DNA from: Marinobacter confluentis
GTDB lineage: Bacteria; Pseudomonadota; Gammaproteobacteria; Pseudomonadales; Oleiphilaceae
Length of the DNA stretch: 64,000 bases
Assembly: GCF_004785685.1 (NCBI RefSeq)
Contig: NZ_SRPF01000001.1
Coordinates: 1,116,001-1,180,000 of the forward strand
Reading direction: 5' to 3'
The number at the start of each line of letters is the position of its first letter. The first letter of the stretch is position 1. Shown here piece by piece: positions 20,155-31,257 of this stretch. The notes beneath the pieces are model-generated. The model was given only the letters and a program-made list of their open reading frames with translations. It had not been told where the DNA came from and did not search any database. The translations under genes and the position numbers were made by a program.

Positions 20155-20617
20155 TCCCGACGCAAAGGATGATCGGAACCAGTCCTACTGGTTCCACATC
20201 CTGTCCCAGAGCTCACCTGCCGCCCGTAACCTCCATGCCGCAAAGCTGGTCGACAAGGCCTGGCAGCAGGGAGACCGGGTGGGCATCGTCTGCGACACCA
20301 TGCAACACGCCCAGGAACTGGACGACCTGCTGTGGAACTTCAGTCCTGATGCGTTTATTCCCCACAGCATTGTTCCCGATTCCTCAACCACCTGCACCGA
20401 TCCCGTGGGTGTTCTGCTATGCCCGCCGGTTGCTGAGGACTGGGATACGGTAATCATTCTGTCAGAGACGCTTCCGGCGGATGCGGACCGGTTCAAACGA
20501 CTGGCGCTGGTGGCTCATAATGATGAGACAGTGCTTGGGCAGGCGCGGTCGCATTTCAAGCAGTTAAGGGCGCTTGGGATTGAGGCACGGGTGCATGATC
20601 AGAGGAAGCGCGGGTAG
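20141..20617 (+). CDS. holC: DNA polymerase III chi subunit
   Basis: 158 residues. HolC joins the clamp loader and binds single-stranded DNA-binding protein to help replisome handover. Family features seen are FHILSQSS near the N-terminus, AWQQGDRVGIVCDT, the HAQELDDLLW helix and SFSP-like FSPDAFIPHSI. It is about 10 residues longer than the E. coli protein at the N-terminus, where the reading frame overlaps pepA. The gene lies between pepA and valS, as in many relatives. Sequence is more diverged than its neighbours, but the context is decisive. Confidence 0.9.
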   Translation: MSENNPDAKDDRNQSYWFHILSQSSPAARNLHAAKLVDKAWQQGDRVGIVCDTMQHAQELDDLLWNFSPDAFIPHSIVPDSSTTCTDPVGVLLCPPVAEDWDTVIILSETLPADADRFKRLALVAHNDETVLGQARSHFKQLRALGIEARVHDQRKRG

Positions 20618-20642
20618 GTTCGCCGGACTGTAGAGGAGCATG

Positions 20643-20648
20643 TATAAT
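20643..20648 (+). promoter_or_regulatory. Putative -10 box for valS
   Basis: A perfect TATAAT just after holC and 53 bases before the valS ATG. The -35 region (TTCGCC at 18-base spacing) is weak. Confidence 0.45.
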
Positions 20649-20701
20649 CGTGCGTCTCAAATTTCCCCTGCGAAACAACCAAACGGCACCAGAAGACACC
20701 C

Positions 20702-23554
20702 ATGGAAAAAACCTACCAGCCAGAAAACATTGAGCGCCAGTGGTACGAAAACTGGGAATCCAAAGGCTATTTCCGGCCCTCAGGCCAAGGCCAGTCCTAC
20801 AGCATTGCGATTCCACCGCCCAACGTCACCGGTAGCCTGCACATGGGCCACGCGTTCCAGCACACCATCATGGACACGCTCACCCGCTTCAAACGCATGC
20901 AGGGCCGTAACACCCTCTGGCAGGTAGGCACAGACCACGCTGGCATCGCCACCCAGATGGTTGTGGAACGGAAACTGGCGGCCGAAGAAGACAAAACCCG
21001 CCACGATCTGGGCCGTGAGGACTTCATCAAGCGCATCTGGGACTGGAAAGCCGAATCCGGCGGCACCATCACCCGCCAGATTCGCCGCCTGGGTAACTCG
21101 GTAGACTGGGACCACGAACGCTTCACTATGGACGATGGCTTCTACAAGGCCGTTCAGGAAGTGTTTGTTCAACTGTATAACGAAGGCCTGGTGTATCGGG
21201 GCAAGCGCCTGGTCAACTGGGACCCGAAACTGCACACCGCCATTTCCGATCTGGAAGTGGAGAACAAGGAAGAAAAGGGCTTTTTCTGGCATCTGCGCTA
21301 CCCGCTAGCTGACGGCGAAACCACCAAAGACGGCAGGGACCACCTGATCGTTGCCACCACCCGCCCGGAAACCATGCTGGGCGATACCGCCGTCGCCGTG
21401 CACCCGGATGACGAACGCTACCAACACCTGGTGGGCAAATTCGTGGACCTGCCCCTGGTCGGTCGCCGCATCCCCATTGTCGCCGACACCCACGCCGACC
21501 CCGAGAAAGGCAGCGGCTGCGTCAAGATCACCCCCGCCCACGATTTCAACGACTATGCCGTGGGCAAGCGCAACAACCTGGTGATGATCAACGTCATGAC
21601 CCAGGACGCCTGCATCCGCTCGGAGGCGGAAGTGGTCAACCCGGACGGCAGCGAGAACAACGAGGTCGATGGCAGCCTCCCCCAGGCCTACGCAGGCTTG
21701 ACCCGGGAAGACGCCAGAAAACAGATTGTGGCAGACATGGAAAGCCTGGGCCTGGTTCAGGAAGTGGAAGACCACGTACTCAGCGTGCCGCGGGGCGACC
21801 GCTCCGGGCTAATTATCGAACCCATGCTGACCGATCAATGGTTCGCCGATGCCAAAACCCTGGCCAAGCCAGCCATCGAGGCAGTCGAAGACGGTCGCAT
21901 CCAGTTCGTGCCCAAGCAGTACGAGAACATGTACTTCTCCTGGATGCGGGACATCCAGGACTGGTGCATTTCCCGGCAGCTCTGGTGGGGCCACCGGATT
22001 CCTGCCTGGTACGACGCTGACGGCAACATCTACGTTGGCCGCAGTGAAGAGGAGGTCCGCCAGAAACACAACCTGAGCCCGGATCTCGCCCTGGAACAGG
22101 ATGAAGACGTTCTGGACACCTGGTTCAGCTCCGCCCTCTGGACCTTCGGCACCCTGGGCTGGCCGGAAATCACCGAGCGGCTGAAAACCTTCCACCCTAC
22201 CGATGTACTGGTCACCGGGTTTGACATCATCTTCTTCTGGGTTGCCCGGATGATCATGATGACCATGCATTTCATGAAAAACGAGGATGGGACTCCGCAA
22301 GTGCCCTTCCACACCGTGTATGTCACCGGCCTGATCCGCGACGAGCACGGCGACAAGATGTCCAAATCCAAGGGCAACGTGATTGACCCGCTGGACATGA
22401 TTGACGGTATCGGCCTGGACCCGCTGCTGGAAAAGCGCACCGGCAACCTGATGCAGCCCAAGCTGGCTGAGAAAATCGCCAAGCGCACCCGCAAGGAATT
22501 CCCGGAAGGCATCACCGCCCACGGCACCGATGCCCTGCGCTTCACCCTGGCGTCCATGGCCACCACCGGTCGGGACATTAACTGGGACATGAAGCGCCTT
22601 GAAGGCTATCGCAACTTCTGCAACAAGCTCTGGAACGCGGCTCGCTACGTGCTGATGAATACCGAAGGCGAAGACTGCGGCGTTAACGATGAGCCGGTGA
22701 CGCTTTCGCTGGCAGACCGCTGGATCATCAGCGAACTGCAGCGCTGTGAGCAGGACGTGATCCGCCATCTGGACCAGTACCGCTTCGACCTGGCCTCCTA
22801 CGCGCTCTACGAGTTCATCTGGAACGAATACTGCGACTGGTACCTGGAACTGTCCAAGCCGGTGCTCAGCGATGACAGCGCCAGCGCCGAGGCCAAGCGC
22901 GGTGCCCGCCGCACTCTGGTTCGCGTGCTGGAAGCGGTGCTGCGCCTGGCGCACCCGATCATGCCGTTTATCACCGAAGAAATCTGGCAGCGCATTGCGC
23001 CAATGGCAGGCAAACAGGGCGACAGCATCATGCTGCAGCCCTATCCCCAGCCAGACAGCGGCAAGCAGGATGCGGACGTCACTGCCGACATCGAATGGCT
23101 GAAAGGGGTGATTCTGGCGGTGCGTAACACCCGCGGCGAAATGAACATTTCCCCGGCCAAACAGATTCCCGTTCTGCTACGTGGCAAGAAAGCGGAAGAC
23201 AAGCGCCGCATGGAAGACAACCGCCAGTTCCTGATGTCCCTGGCCAAGCTGGAGACCCTGGACTGGTTCGAGTCAGGCGAAGCACCCATGTCGGCCACGC
23301 AACTGGTGGGCGAGATGGAAGTGATGGTGCCCATGGCCGGCCTGATCGACAAGGACGCGGAACTGAAGCGCCTGGACAAGGAACTGGAGCGGTTGCAGAA
23401 AGAAGCCGGCCGACTGGAGGGCAAGCTGGGCAACGAGAAGTTTACCGCCAAGGCGCCCGCCGACGTTGTCGAGAAAGAGAAGCAGAAGCTCACCGAAGTG
23501 CTCAGCAGCAAAGCGCGCCTGACCGAGCAGCGTTCTGCCATCGAGGCCATGTAA
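20702..23554 (+). CDS. valS: Valyl-tRNA synthetase
   Basis: A 950-residue class I synthetase charging tRNA-Val, near the usual 951. The nucleotide motif [13 protein letters not shown] (HIGH box as HMGH) lies near residue 45, the CP1 editing domain occupies about residues 190-330, and KMSKS sits at 552-556. An anticodon-binding helical domain and a C-terminal coiled coil (about 880-950, rich in Lys/Glu/Leu) complete the protein. It has its own -10 box and is followed 3 bases later by the panE GTG, so the two are probably cotranscribed. Confidence 0.98.
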   Translation: MEKTYQPENIERQWYENWESKGYFRPSGQGQSYSIAIPPPNVTGSLHMGHAFQHTIMDTLTRFKRMQGRNTLWQVGTDHAGIATQMVVERKLAAEEDKTRHDLGREDFIKRIWDWKAESGGTITRQIRRLGNSVDWDHERFTMDDGFYKAVQEVFVQLYNEGLVYRGKRLVNWDPKLHTAISDLEVENKEEKGFFWHLRYPLADGETTKDGRDHLIVATTRPETMLGDTAVAVHPDDERYQHLVGKFVDLPLVGRRIPIVADTHADPEKGSGCVKITPAHDFNDYAVGKRNNLVMINVMTQDACIRSEAEVVNPDGSENNEVDGSLPQAYAGLTREDARKQIVADMESLGLVQEVEDHVLSVPRGDRSGLIIEPMLTDQWFADAKTLAKPAIEAVEDGRIQFVPKQYENMYFSWMRDIQDWCISRQLWWGHRIPAWYDADGNIYVGRSEEEVRQKHNLSPDLALEQDEDVLDTWFSSALWTFGTLGWPEITERLKTFHPTDVLVTGFDIIFFWVARMIMMTMHFMKNEDGTPQVPFHTVYVTGLIRDEHGDKMSKSKGNVIDPLDMIDGIGLDPLLEKRTGNLMQPKLAEKIAKRTRKEFPEGITAHGTDALRFTLASMATTGRDINWDMKRLEGYRNFCNKLWNAARYVLMNTEGEDCGVNDEPVTLSLADRWIISELQRCEQDVIRHLDQYRFDLASYALYEFIWNEYCDWYLELSKPVLSDDSASAEAKRGARRTLVRVLEAVLRLAHPIMPFITEEIWQRIAPMAGKQGDSIMLQPYPQPDSGKQDADVTADIEWLKGVILAVRNTRGEMNISPAKQIPVLLRGKKAEDKRRMEDNRQFLMSLAKLETLDWFESGEAPMSATQLVGEMEVMVPMAGLIDKDAELKRLDKELERLQKEAGRLEGKLGNEKFTAKAPADVVEKEKQKLTEVLSSKARLTEQRSAIEAM

Positions 23555-23557
23555 GCT

Positions 23558-24472
23558 GTGAGCCAGATCGCCATCCTCGGCGCTGGCTCACTGGGGCAAC
23601 TCTGGGCTGGCTATCTGCCAGCCGGAAGCGCGGTTTTTCTCAGCCGGGCTTCTTTCTCGCCGCGCGGATCAGACGAGCCCTCAACCTTTCAATATCAGCT
23701 AAAACGCCCCGACGGCTATGAAATCGGCCGTCGCATTCCGGTGCTAGCGGTATCAGCCATTTGCCCATCCCTGCTGCTGGTGACCACAAAAGCCGGCGAT
23801 ACCCTTAATGCGCTCAGAAAGGTGCTACCGGAGATCCCGGAAGACGTGCCCGTGGTTCTGTTCCAGAACGGAATGGGCTGTCAGCAAACTATCGCCGATC
23901 TGTGGCCCGACCGCCCCATCCTTGCCGCTGCCACCACCGAGGGCGCTAACCGCCCGGAAACCGGCATTACGATCCACGCCGGCCGGGGAGAAACCTGGAT
24001 CGGCGGCCTGACCACCAGGGCCCGGGATTGTGTTAATCCAGTCGTCCAACGGCTCTCGGACAGCGGGCTGATCATTCATGCTGAAACCGACATACGGCAA
24101 CGGCTGTGGGACAAACTGGTGGTAAATGCAGGCATCAACGCCTTTACCGCCATACTCGACTGCCCCAATGGCGAAATTCTGAACCACCCCTTTTTTCTGG
24201 AGCACATCGACCCGCTCAGCGAAGAAATTGGCAGAGTCATGGCCACCGAAGCCAGCCACCCCCTTTCAGCCGCCGATATTAAAGCGCGGATTCAGGCAGT
24301 CGCCACCAGCACCGCGAAGAACACCTCCTCCATGCGCGGGGATCGCCAGCGGGGTCGAAAAACAGAAATCGATGTCATTAACGGCTATATTGCAGAACGC
24401 GGCCAGGCCAAAGGTATTGCGACGCCGGTGAACCAATTGCTTGTCCGGCAGGTAAAAGAGTTAACCGAATAG
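23558..24472 (+). CDS. panE: 2-dehydropantoate 2-reductase
   Basis: A 304-residue NADPH-dependent ketopantoate reductase for pantothenate (coenzyme A) synthesis. The N-terminal Rossmann motif is AILGAGSLGQLWAGYL. VVLFQNGMGCQ and the catalytic-lysine region RQRLWDKLVVNAGINAF match the family, and the C-terminal helical domain has TEIDVINGYIAERG. Translation starts at GTG, 3 bases after the valS stop. Several ketopantoate reductase paralogues exist in some proteobacteria, so the pathway role is inferred from sequence. Confidence 0.88.
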   Translation: MSQIAILGAGSLGQLWAGYLPAGSAVFLSRASFSPRGSDEPSTFQYQLKRPDGYEIGRRIPVLAVSAICPSLLLVTTKAGDTLNALRKVLPEIPEDVPVVLFQNGMGCQQTIADLWPDRPILAAATTEGANRPETGITIHAGRGETWIGGLTTRARDCVNPVVQRLSDSGLIIHAETDIRQRLWDKLVVNAGINAFTAILDCPNGEILNHPFFLEHIDPLSEEIGRVMATEASHPLSAADIKARIQAVATSTAKNTSSMRGDRQRGRKTEIDVINGYIAERGQAKGIATPVNQLLVRQVKELTE

Positions 24473-24497
24473 AACCCAACACTCCAGGAGCCAAACC

Positions 24498-25055
24498 ATG
24501 GGCAACCGCCTTTCCAAGATCTACACACGCACGGGTGACGACGGGTCTACCGGCCTGGCGGACGGCAACCGGATCGCCAAGAATGCCCAGCGGGTTGAAG
24601 CCATGGGCACTGCGGACGAGCTGAACTGCCATATCGGCTTATTGATCGAGACCCTGGATGCAGACGACGCACTGATCGAAACCCTGCGCCGGATCCAGCA
24701 TCACCTGTTCGATCTGGGAGGCGAATTTGCGATTCCGGGTAGCAAGGTGATCGGCGATGACCATATCCAATGGCTGGAAACAACGCTGGACAGCCATAAC
24801 GAGCCGCTGCCGCCGTTGAAGAACTTTGTGCTGCCCGGTGGCTCCCCAGCTGCGGCGCAGTGTCACATGGCCAGGGCCGTCTGCCGCCGGGCAGAGCGGG
24901 TTGTCGTTGCCCTTAGCCATGAGGATTCCATCAACACCGAATCGCGGCATTACCTGAACAGGCTGTCTGACCTTCTGTTCGTGATTGCCAGAAGCCTGGC
25001 AAGACGCAACGGCGGCGAAGAGATCCTCTGGGAACAGAAAAAGTCCGGGCTTTAG
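24498..25055 (+). CDS. PduO-type ATP:cob(I)alamin adenosyltransferase
   Basis: A 185-residue enzyme that transfers adenosyl from ATP to cob(I)alamin to give coenzyme B12. The N-terminal ATP motif IYTRTGDDGSTGLADG is intact. Also present are VEAMGTADELNCHIG, FVLPGGSPAAAQCHMARAVCRRAERVV and LNRLSDLLFVIAR, all typical of the trimeric PduO/EutT-like class rather than CobA/BtuR. AGGAG lies 9 bases before the ATG. It follows panE by 25 bases. The gap is too short to hold a cobalamin riboswitch. It is convergent with the chemoreceptor gene, with only 4 bases between stops. Confidence 0.93.
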   Translation: MGNRLSKIYTRTGDDGSTGLADGNRIAKNAQRVEAMGTADELNCHIGLLIETLDADDALIETLRRIQHHLFDLGGEFAIPGSKVIGDDHIQWLETTLDSHNEPLPPLKNFVLPGGSPAAAQCHMARAVCRRAERVVVALSHEDSINTESRHYLNRLSDLLFVIARSLARRNGGEEILWEQKKSGL

Positions 25056-25059
25056 CGAC

Positions 25060-27090
25060 TCAGACTTTAAAGGCCTCCACCAACCGTTGCAGCGAGGCCG
25101 TGAGTTCAGACATCCGCCGTGATGAAGAGAGTGTTTCGTTTGCGTTGTCGGCCGTGGCCTGACCCAGAACGCTGATCTGCTCGACGTTCGTATTAACGTT
25201 CTTGGCCACCGCCGATTGTTCCTCTGCTGCCTGGGCGATCTGGTGGCTCATGTCGACGATCAGCGAGATGCCCTTGGCAATTCGGTCCAGGGCTTCGGTG
25301 ACTTCCGTGGATTTCCTGACCGTGGTTTCGGTAACGTCATGACTGTTGGTCATCGCCGTAACGGCATCCTTGACGCCACTTTGCAGGCGGGAAATCATGC
25401 CCTCGATTTCTTCTGTTGACTTGTGAGTCCGCTGCGACAGCGACCGGACCTCATCAGCCACTACGGCAAAGCCCCTGCCCTGTTCACCGGCCCTGGCTGC
25501 CTCAATTGCAGCGTTCAGTGCCAGCAGGTTGGTCTGCTCGGCAATGGCCTTGATCTCTACAAGAACCTGGCTGATGTTATCGCTGTCTTTATTGACCCGG
25601 TTAATCACATCCACCGCACCGGCAATTTCCCGTGCCAGCGCGTTAATGGTGCCAACCGTATCCGCCACAACCTTCCGGCCTTTTTCCGTATCCTGTTCGG
25701 CACTGCCTGCACTTTCCGCAACCCGATGAGCGCTCTCAGTAACTTCGTTCACGGCCTCAACCATCTGGTTCATGGCTTCGTTTATCTGGCCTGACTCTTC
25801 CATCTGCCTCGCCACAGCCTGGCTGTTTGCGGTTGCCGTATCGTTTACGCGGATTGCCTGCTGATCCACATCAGATGTGGTGCGGCCAACCGAGCGGATC
25901 AGTTCTGCCATTTTGTCGGTCATATCGTTGAACTCTGTGGTCAGCGCACCCAGCTCATCACGGTTCTCGAGATCAATGTGGGTCGTCATATCACCTTCCG
26001 CCACAGACCTTGCAGCCCGGCTGAAGCTGCTGATCGCATTGCGCACAGACATGAAGAAACCAACGTAGAGATAGACCACAACCAGCAACACCAGCACCAG
26101 CGCGGCGATAATCAGAAATCGCTGGTTTTCCTCCGCAGCCAGCCGGGACGTCAGGTTTTCGCGGATTACGTCAAAAATGGCCTCCGACGCCGCGTCAAAA
26201 TGTGACAGCTCGTTTTCAATCTGGCCATTGAAATCCGGCCAGGACATTTCAAGTCGCATCGGCGTAATCACATTCACGTCAAGCTGATCACGAACCCGCA
26301 AAAGGCTGCCATCAAGCTGCTCAAACGCCTCTCTGGCCAAAACCTGAAGCGCCGGTGACGAGGCCAGGGTGACATCCATCGAGGGCCCCAGAAGAGAGGC
26401 CCGGTTGGTCAACTGGTCGTAGATTTCATTCAGCCCATCGCTCAGGTTGTAACCTACCTGACCTTCGAGCAGCGCATAGCCGCCGAAGGCTCTGGCCCGC
26501 CCCAGAATGCTGCGAGCATCCGGAAACGCTTCCCTGACCAGCCCGAGCATCAGAAGATTCTCACGGGAGGCATCCTGGCCGAGGCCAGAAATTTCGATGG
26601 TGGCAGATAGCAGCGCCCGTACTTTCTGGACAAACTCCTGATAATACTTGAACTGGGGATCGATATTGCTCTGATAGGCGTCTTCAGACACCAGTTTCTG
26701 CCAGTCAGCGGCCAGTTGATCAACCTGAGCCGCCCAGTTGCTGGCAGTATCGAACTGCACATCGGCGCTATCGATTTCTTTGAGAAGGGCATTGATGCGA
26801 TTGGCGCTCTCATCCGACCGGGCCAGCAGTGTATTGTCGTCCTTGATCTTGCCAGGGGCACGGAGGTCGCGGTAGGCCATGGATTCGTGCAGCAGATCGT
26901 TGACTGTTTGGAGCTGCTCAAGCCCTTCCACTCCACGAGTCATGGTATCCACAGAGCGGTTCAGTTCACTGATAACAAGCCAGGCCAGCAGCACAATCGG
27001 CAACAGAAACAGCACGCTGATCAGGCTGAACTTGTAAAACATGGGCAGGCGATTCATCAGCGACACGGCGGGCTTGATCAACAGCTTCAC
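25060..27090 (-). CDS. Methyl-accepting chemotaxis protein
   Basis: A 676-residue transmembrane chemoreceptor. TM1 is about residues 21-42, the large periplasmic helical sensor is about 43-324, and TM2 is [24 protein letters not shown] domain (residues ~347-400) and a long cytoplasmic coiled coil follow. The signalling tip [20 protein letters not shown] is intact, as is [16 protein letters not shown]. No CheB/CheR pentapeptide is visible at the C-terminus. I start at the GTG at 27090, which has GGGGG 6 bases upstream; an in-frame GTG at 27102 lacks a ribosome site and ATG 27057 would trim 11 residues. The ligand cannot be read from sequence. A FliA-type promoter lies just upstream. Confidence 0.93.
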   Translation of the reverse strand: MKLLIKPAVSLMNRLPMFYKFSLISVLFLLPIVLLAWLVISELNRSVDTMTRGVEGLEQLQTVNDLLHESMAYRDLRAPGKIKDDNTLLARSDESANRINALLKEIDSADVQFDTASNWAAQVDQLAADWQKLVSEDAYQSNIDPQFKYYQEFVQKVRALLSATIEISGLGQDASRENLLMLGLVREAFPDARSILGRARAFGGYALLEGQVGYNLSDGLNEIYDQLTNRASLLGPSMDVTLASSPALQVLAREAFEQLDGSLLRVRDQLDVNVITPMRLEMSWPDFNGQIENELSHFDAASEAIFDVIRENLTSRLAAEENQRFLIIAALVLVLLVVVYLYVGFFMSVRNAISSFSRAARSVAEGDMTTHIDLENRDELGALTTEFNDMTDKMAELIRSVGRTTSDVDQQAIRVNDTATANSQAVARQMEESGQINEAMNQMVEAVNEVTESAHRVAESAGSAEQDTEKGRKVVADTVGTINALAREIAGAVDVINRVNKDSDNISQVLVEIKAIAEQTNLLALNAAIEAARAGEQGRGFAVVADEVRSLSQRTHKSTEEIEGMISRLQSGVKDAVTAMTNSHDVTETTVRKSTEVTEALDRIAKGISLIVDMSHQIAQAAEEQSAVAKNVNTNVEQISVLGQATADNANETLSSSRRMSELTASLQRLVEAFKV

Positions 27091-27127
27091 ATTAACCCCC
27101 ACAGATTTTTAATTCTTAGTATTAAAT

Positions 27128-27154
27128 ATGTCGGCTAAAGTACTACAAAGTTGA
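27128..27154 (-). promoter_or_regulatory. Sigma-28 (FliA) type promoter for the chemoreceptor
   Basis: On minus, TCAA (-35 core) is followed by exactly 15 bases and GCCGACAT, close to the flagellar sigma-28 -10 consensus GCCGATAA. It lies 38 bases before the chosen GTG. Chemoreceptors are standard FliA targets. Confidence 0.6.
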
Positions 27155-27167
27155 GATTTTTTTGGCG

Positions 27168-27216
27168 AAAAAATGTAATTTTTGTTTTACATCAAACACG
27201 CTAGACCCGTGTTTGA
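27168..27216 (-). terminator. Tandem-hairpin terminator after ampE
   Basis: On minus, a perfect 9-bp stem TCAAACACG/CGTGTTTGA (loop GGTCTAG) is followed directly by a 6-bp stem ATGTAA/TTACAT that runs into a T-tract. It separates ampE from the chemoreceptor promoter. Confidence 0.55.
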
Positions 27217-27236
27217 CCGCTTTTCGTCTATCCGGT

Positions 27237-28124
27237 TCACACCACACCTGCAATAACCAGCAGCGCAAAGCCACAGATCCACACCAGCATGCTACGGTTC
27301 AGCAGCCCCCGGATCGCAGCCAGGCTTCTTTCACCAAAATCCGGCCATTCGTCCGGGTGCAGCTTTGAAAAGCGTTCGGGCTCAAGCTCATAGCCCGTCA
27401 ACGAGCTGTTGGCGGCTGCGATCAGCGTTTTCCTGTTCTCACCGGCAATCGTCAGCACTGCGGACCTCCCCTCACTTAGCCATCCCGCCAGATCCCCGGC
27501 AATGCCAAAGGTAAGACCCAGAAGTCGTGCTGGCAGGAAGCTTACGATACCGGCCAGACGACCAAACCGGGGACGGGCCGCCGCGTGTGGCCAGTGGTCA
27601 CGCAGACCAATCAGACCGCCTGCGGCAAAAGCACCAGCTGGTCCACCAATCACATACCAGAAAGCAATCACGAAATAATGCTCAAAAACCCGCGCGATCA
27701 GGGTGTCTGAAAGCGCCCGGTGCATGTGTTCAGGTGACCCCGCGGCGCCCCTCTCCACTGGCGGCAACAGGTCGTGAATCTGCCGCCACGCCCCCTGCAT
27801 GTCACCCCTGCGCCAGGCGTTGCCGTAATCATCAAGCACACGGCCCAGGCCAGGCGTACCCATCAGACCAAGCAATAACAGAAAAGCCAGGGGGTGAACG
27901 GCAAGCGACCAGCCTGCGCTGCGCAACCAGTACTCAGCTGCGAACAGAAGCAGCACCGGGACCGCCACCATCAGCAAACCTTTGCTGAGACTGGCCTCCT
28001 TGCCCGGAACAACGCTGTGCGAATAACCAAAAGCTTTACGCCAGAATACCTCCCCGGAAAACAGATTGGCTCCGTCAAGCTTCCGGCGCAGCACATACGC
28101 CAACAGAAAAACAACGAATTCCAT
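27237..28124 (-). CDS. ampE: AmpE, inner-membrane protein of the ampD operon
   Basis: A 295-residue polytopic membrane protein. The N-terminus MEFVVFLLAYVLRRKLDG and the segment TLIARVFEHYFVIAFWYVIGGPAGAFAAGGL match AmpE/CobD-like family members. Roughly four helices are visible (VPVLLLFAAEYWLRSAGW, PLAFLLLLGL, the FVIAFWYVIGG region, and a C-terminal WICGFALLVIAGVV). AmpE has been proposed to act in beta-lactamase induction signalling with AmpD, but its biochemical role is unclear. The start codon overlaps the ampD stop (TGATG), so they are translationally coupled. Confidence 0.9.
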   Translation of the reverse strand: MEFVVFLLAYVLRRKLDGANLFSGEVFWRKAFGYSHSVVPGKEASLSKGLLMVAVPVLLLFAAEYWLRSAGWSLAVHPLAFLLLLGLMGTPGLGRVLDDYGNAWRRGDMQGAWRQIHDLLPPVERGAAGSPEHMHRALSDTLIARVFEHYFVIAFWYVIGGPAGAFAAGGLIGLRDHWPHAAARPRFGRLAGIVSFLPARLLGLTFGIAGDLAGWLSEGRSAVLTIAGENRKTLIAAANSSLTGYELEPERFSKLHPDEWPDFGERSLAAIRGLLNRSMLVWICGFALLVIAGVV

Positions 28125-28780
28125 CAGGTTACTCCTCGGTTGCCCAGCGCCCCAGCAAGAAGAACACGAAAATGCGACCAGTCGAACGCCTGGCCCGGGT
28201 CGGTTTTACGGCCCGGTGCAATATCACTGTGGCCGGTTATCCGTGCTGGAGTTATGTCAGGCCAGGCGGCCATGATCAGCACTGACAATTGGGCCAGCTG
28301 ACGATACTGGACATCGGTATAAGGCGTGTCGTCCGTGCCCTCCAGCTCTATGCCAATGGAAAAATCGTTGCATTCAGTCTGGCCCTGAAAGCTCGATCGC
28401 CCCGCATGCCAGGCGCGATGCCGCAGATCCACAAACTGAAGCAGTGACCCGTCCCGCCGAACCAGGAGGTGTGACGACACTTTAAGATCGGCGATGGTCT
28501 GAAAATAGGGGTGGGCGCCCGGATCAAGCTGATTACAGAAGAACTGTTCAATGGCGTCACCGCTGAACTGCCCCGGCGGAAGGCTGATGTTATGCACGAC
28601 CAGCAGCGAGGGAACCTGGCCGTCTGGCCGCTGGTTATAGTTGGGGGATGCACACCAGCGCGCGGCCTCGATTCGGCCGCTGGCCCGCAAGCGTTGGGCC
28701 TGTTCATGGAGTGCGTGCTGATCTGATGGTACCGGGTTCTGGTCTGACAAGGGCTTTCCGTCAATCGGGAGCTGGGACAT
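28124..28780 (-). CDS. ampD: AmpD, 1,6-anhydro-MurNAc-L-alanine amidase
   Basis: A 218-residue cytosolic zinc amidase that cleaves anhydro-muropeptides during cell-wall recycling; its loss induces AmpC beta-lactamase. Zinc ligands fall in LLVVHNISLPPG and in GHSDIAPGRKTDPG, and GIELEGTDD is typical. Relative to the roughly 187-residue enteric enzyme it has about 30 extra N-terminal residues (DQNPVPSDQHALHEQ). I start at MSQLPIDG, with AGGAG immediately upstream though tightly spaced; an in-frame GTG at 28798 is an alternative. No ampC or ampR lies nearby, so a recycling role is safest. Confidence 0.94.
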   Translation of the reverse strand: MSQLPIDGKPLSDQNPVPSDQHALHEQAQRLRASGRIEAARWCASPNYNQRPDGQVPSLLVVHNISLPPGQFSGDAIEQFFCNQLDPGAHPYFQTIADLKVSSHLLVRRDGSLLQFVDLRHRAWHAGRSSFQGQTECNDFSIGIELEGTDDTPYTDVQYRQLAQLSVLIMAAWPDITPARITGHSDIAPGRKTDPGQAFDWSHFRVLLAGALGNRGVT

Positions 28781-28831
28781 AGCTCCTGATTGAAGCACAA
28801 AGTCGCTGATCAGGGAAAGGCAGGGGCAGCC

Positions 28832-31162
28832 TCAGTCTTTGCGGCTGCTTCGCAGATTATCAATGATTGACTCAAGCGCACGGTCGAAGATCAGGCCATC
28901 ATCAAGCATGGCAATCTCATTAAGCTCGAGAGCTCTGGCCAGTTCCTCGCGCTGATATTCGGCAACCTTGGCGCCACTGCGGTTCACGAAAATATACTTG
29001 CCAGTGGCTTTGATGAAGGCCGCCAGTTTGCAACGCACCTTGTTGTCATCCCGCGTCATCTCGATCCAGGAACCGACGCGCAGGCTATCAGCGCGTTGCA
29101 GCCATTCCACGGCAACCGCATCGACAGTTGGCGTAGCCTGGGCTGTATCCTTTGCCTGCACGGGCTCTTGTGCGGCGGCATGTTCTGCCTCACCACTGGT
29201 AATATCCGGGCTGTCTGAAGCCCGGTTTTCCGCTTCAGGGCTCTGAGGCTCCAGGCTCACCGTATCGGGAGCCGCCGGCGGCTCGACCGGCGCCTTTGCG
29301 CTGGGCTTTGCGGCAGTGACCAGGCGCTGGAACACATCTACATGGGCCAGCTCAAGGTCCCTGATAGCGGCATCCGTTGCAAACGGATCCCAGGAAATTT
29401 CTTGCAATGCAGATCTCAGGCTGTCAACGATACCTGGGATTGCTTTAAGCAGCTCGCTTCGGGTGTCGTCTGTTACCGGCCTGGGGTCCACGCTCCAGAC
29501 CAGATTTTCGGTCAGCCGCCTGGCCTGATGCCACTGATCACTGTCTTCGCCTGCCCGCAGAACCACCCACTGGAGATATTTGCTGAGCGCTTCGTCCAGC
29601 AGCCGGACAACCGATTGCGGCAGTTCGCGGCCGTCCTGCACTTCGTCAACTAATGAGCGGGCTGCTTCGGACGCCCGCTCCTGCCGTGCGCGCCCTTCTT
29701 CGGCGTCTTTCAGGCGCTGCTCGACCAGCTCCCTGCGACGGCGATCCAGGTCCATGAAGTGGCCAAAATCGTTCAGCAGTTCGGTAAACAGGTCGACATT
29801 ATCGTTGTACTCGTTAAGCACGCGCTCGACGACCGATTCAATCCGGTCCCGCAGCGGGTCTCTCTGCCCGGGCTTTTTCTCTGTCCACCCCATGGCGGCC
29901 AGTGCCAGCTCGTTCAATAATTTACGGACCGGATGGCCACCCCGGTTAAAGAAGTTCTTGTCACTGAGTGCCACTTTGAGAACCGGAATCTGTAGCCGGC
30001 TGATGATGGCTTTCATGGTGGAATGAAGCTGACGATCTTCCAGAATGAAATCAAACAGCATGGACACCAGGTTAATGACATCGCTATCAACCTGGCCGGC
30101 TGTCACACGTTCGCCACGTTCATTCACAAACAGTGGCTGGAGCTGGCTCGAGAGCGACACTATGTCGTCGGTACCCCACCCTGTTGCCTCGGCCTGAATG
30201 TTGTTCAGACGAGCCATAAGAGTGTCTGTATCAAGCACACCGGTGCCTGCCGGATTGCCGGAAGCGGAACCACCTTGTTGCCCCCCGTGCAAAAGCGCGG
30301 TGAGCTCTGAGAAGGTCGCCTGTACCTCGGTTCCGGAGTGACTTGCGGATGAACCGGGCGTACCCTGCCCGGAACGGTCACTGGCCGGTGCCTGGGCAGC
30401 CTGCTCCTGCCCCGAACCAGTCCCACCGCCTGATGCGGCCGGGGCAGAACTTTTCGGCGCTTTGCCTGGTGCCGGCGGGCGCTTCATGTCAGGCAGCACG
30501 CCTTCGGCAATCAGGGTTTTGTTCGCGTTCTTGTAGAAATCGCCGAGAATGCCACCCAGCAGGCGGTCAAAAAGCTTCAGCACCACCAGCTTGGCACGAA
30601 TGTCGATATCCAGGTCAGCGCAGGCCTCGGCGAGCCCGCCGCAGATGACTTCCGGACTCAGCGGCATCTGGCTGTTGTCCAGCCTCATTGATGGCAGCAG
30701 GTGAGCCACCCGCACGTTAAGCAGGTGGATGGCCTCACTGTTCTGGGAGCGAAGCTTGTTGATCAGGTTATCGATGGCGACCTGCTGCTCAAGCTGGGAA
30801 TGATCCAGCAGGCTCAAAGATTCTTCATCAACATCGTCCAGCGTGCCGGAACGACCTTTGGGACTAAACTTGCCGATTTCATTGAAGGCACTGCTGACAT
30901 ACTGAAGCACTGACACCGTCATGCTTTTGCGACGAAGCCGAAGCTCGCGCATGGCGTCAAAGTAGGCGGTCTGATCCTGATTGGTGCCGGCCTTGTCGGC
31001 GAGTTCGAACAGCGCGTCATCCGCCTGATCAAAAAACTCCGACATGACCGCCTTGAGCGACTGACCTGATACGTCACGCAATCGCACCAGCGCCGCCGGC
31101 AGGCTGAACCTTTGGGGGATGCCGTGATTTTTCAGGTTGACGACTTTGCGGTCCTGCGCCAT
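28832..31162 (-). CDS. DUF1631 family protein
   Basis: A 776-residue soluble protein of the DUF1631 family, found in Pseudomonas and relatives and sometimes mislabelled thymidine phosphorylase. No enzymatic motif is evident. The N-terminal third is helical ([20 protein letters not shown]). It is followed by a low-complexity Gly/Ser/Ala/Pro linker (about residues 225-285), a long helical core (about 300-630), a second acidic Pro/Ala/Glu-rich linker, and a C-terminal domain ([22 protein letters not shown]) that resembles a small beta-barrel such as PilZ. That last resemblance is tentative. It is divergent from nadC across a gap with a CRP-like site. Confidence 0.85.
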   Translation of the reverse strand: MAQDRKVVNLKNHGIPQRFSLPAALVRLRDVSGQSLKAVMSEFFDQADDALFELADKAGTNQDQTAYFDAMRELRLRRKSMTVSVLQYVSSAFNEIGKFSPKGRSGTLDDVDEESLSLLDHSQLEQQVAIDNLINKLRSQNSEAIHLLNVRVAHLLPSMRLDNSQMPLSPEVICGGLAEACADLDIDIRAKLVVLKLFDRLLGGILGDFYKNANKTLIAEGVLPDMKRPPAPGKAPKSSAPAASGGGTGSGQEQAAQAPASDRSGQGTPGSSASHSGTEVQATFSELTALLHGGQQGGSASGNPAGTGVLDTDTLMARLNNIQAEATGWGTDDIVSLSSQLQPLFVNERGERVTAGQVDSDVINLVSMLFDFILEDRQLHSTMKAIISRLQIPVLKVALSDKNFFNRGGHPVRKLLNELALAAMGWTEKKPGQRDPLRDRIESVVERVLNEYNDNVDLFTELLNDFGHFMDLDRRRRELVEQRLKDAEEGRARQERASEAARSLVDEVQDGRELPQSVVRLLDEALSKYLQWVVLRAGEDSDQWHQARRLTENLVWSVDPRPVTDDTRSELLKAIPGIVDSLRSALQEISWDPFATDAAIRDLELAHVDVFQRLVTAAKPSAKAPVEPPAAPDTVSLEPQSPEAENRASDSPDITSGEAEHAAAQEPVQAKDTAQATPTVDAVAVEWLQRADSLRVGSWIEMTRDDNKVRCKLAAFIKATGKYIFVNRSGAKVAEYQREELARALELNEIAMLDDGLIFDRALESIIDNLRSSRKD

Positions 31163-31257
31163 TCGGCTGCTCCAGACGTGAACGATACAATCTCTTACGA
31201 CGATCTTATGCTCTTGGTACGTCAGCTTGTGTCAGAAATTGTCACCTTTTGTGTTTA

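Noticed and set aside
24473..24497. Cobalamin riboswitch upstream of the adenosyltransferase gene.
   Set aside because: Only 25 bases separate it from panE, too short for the structure.
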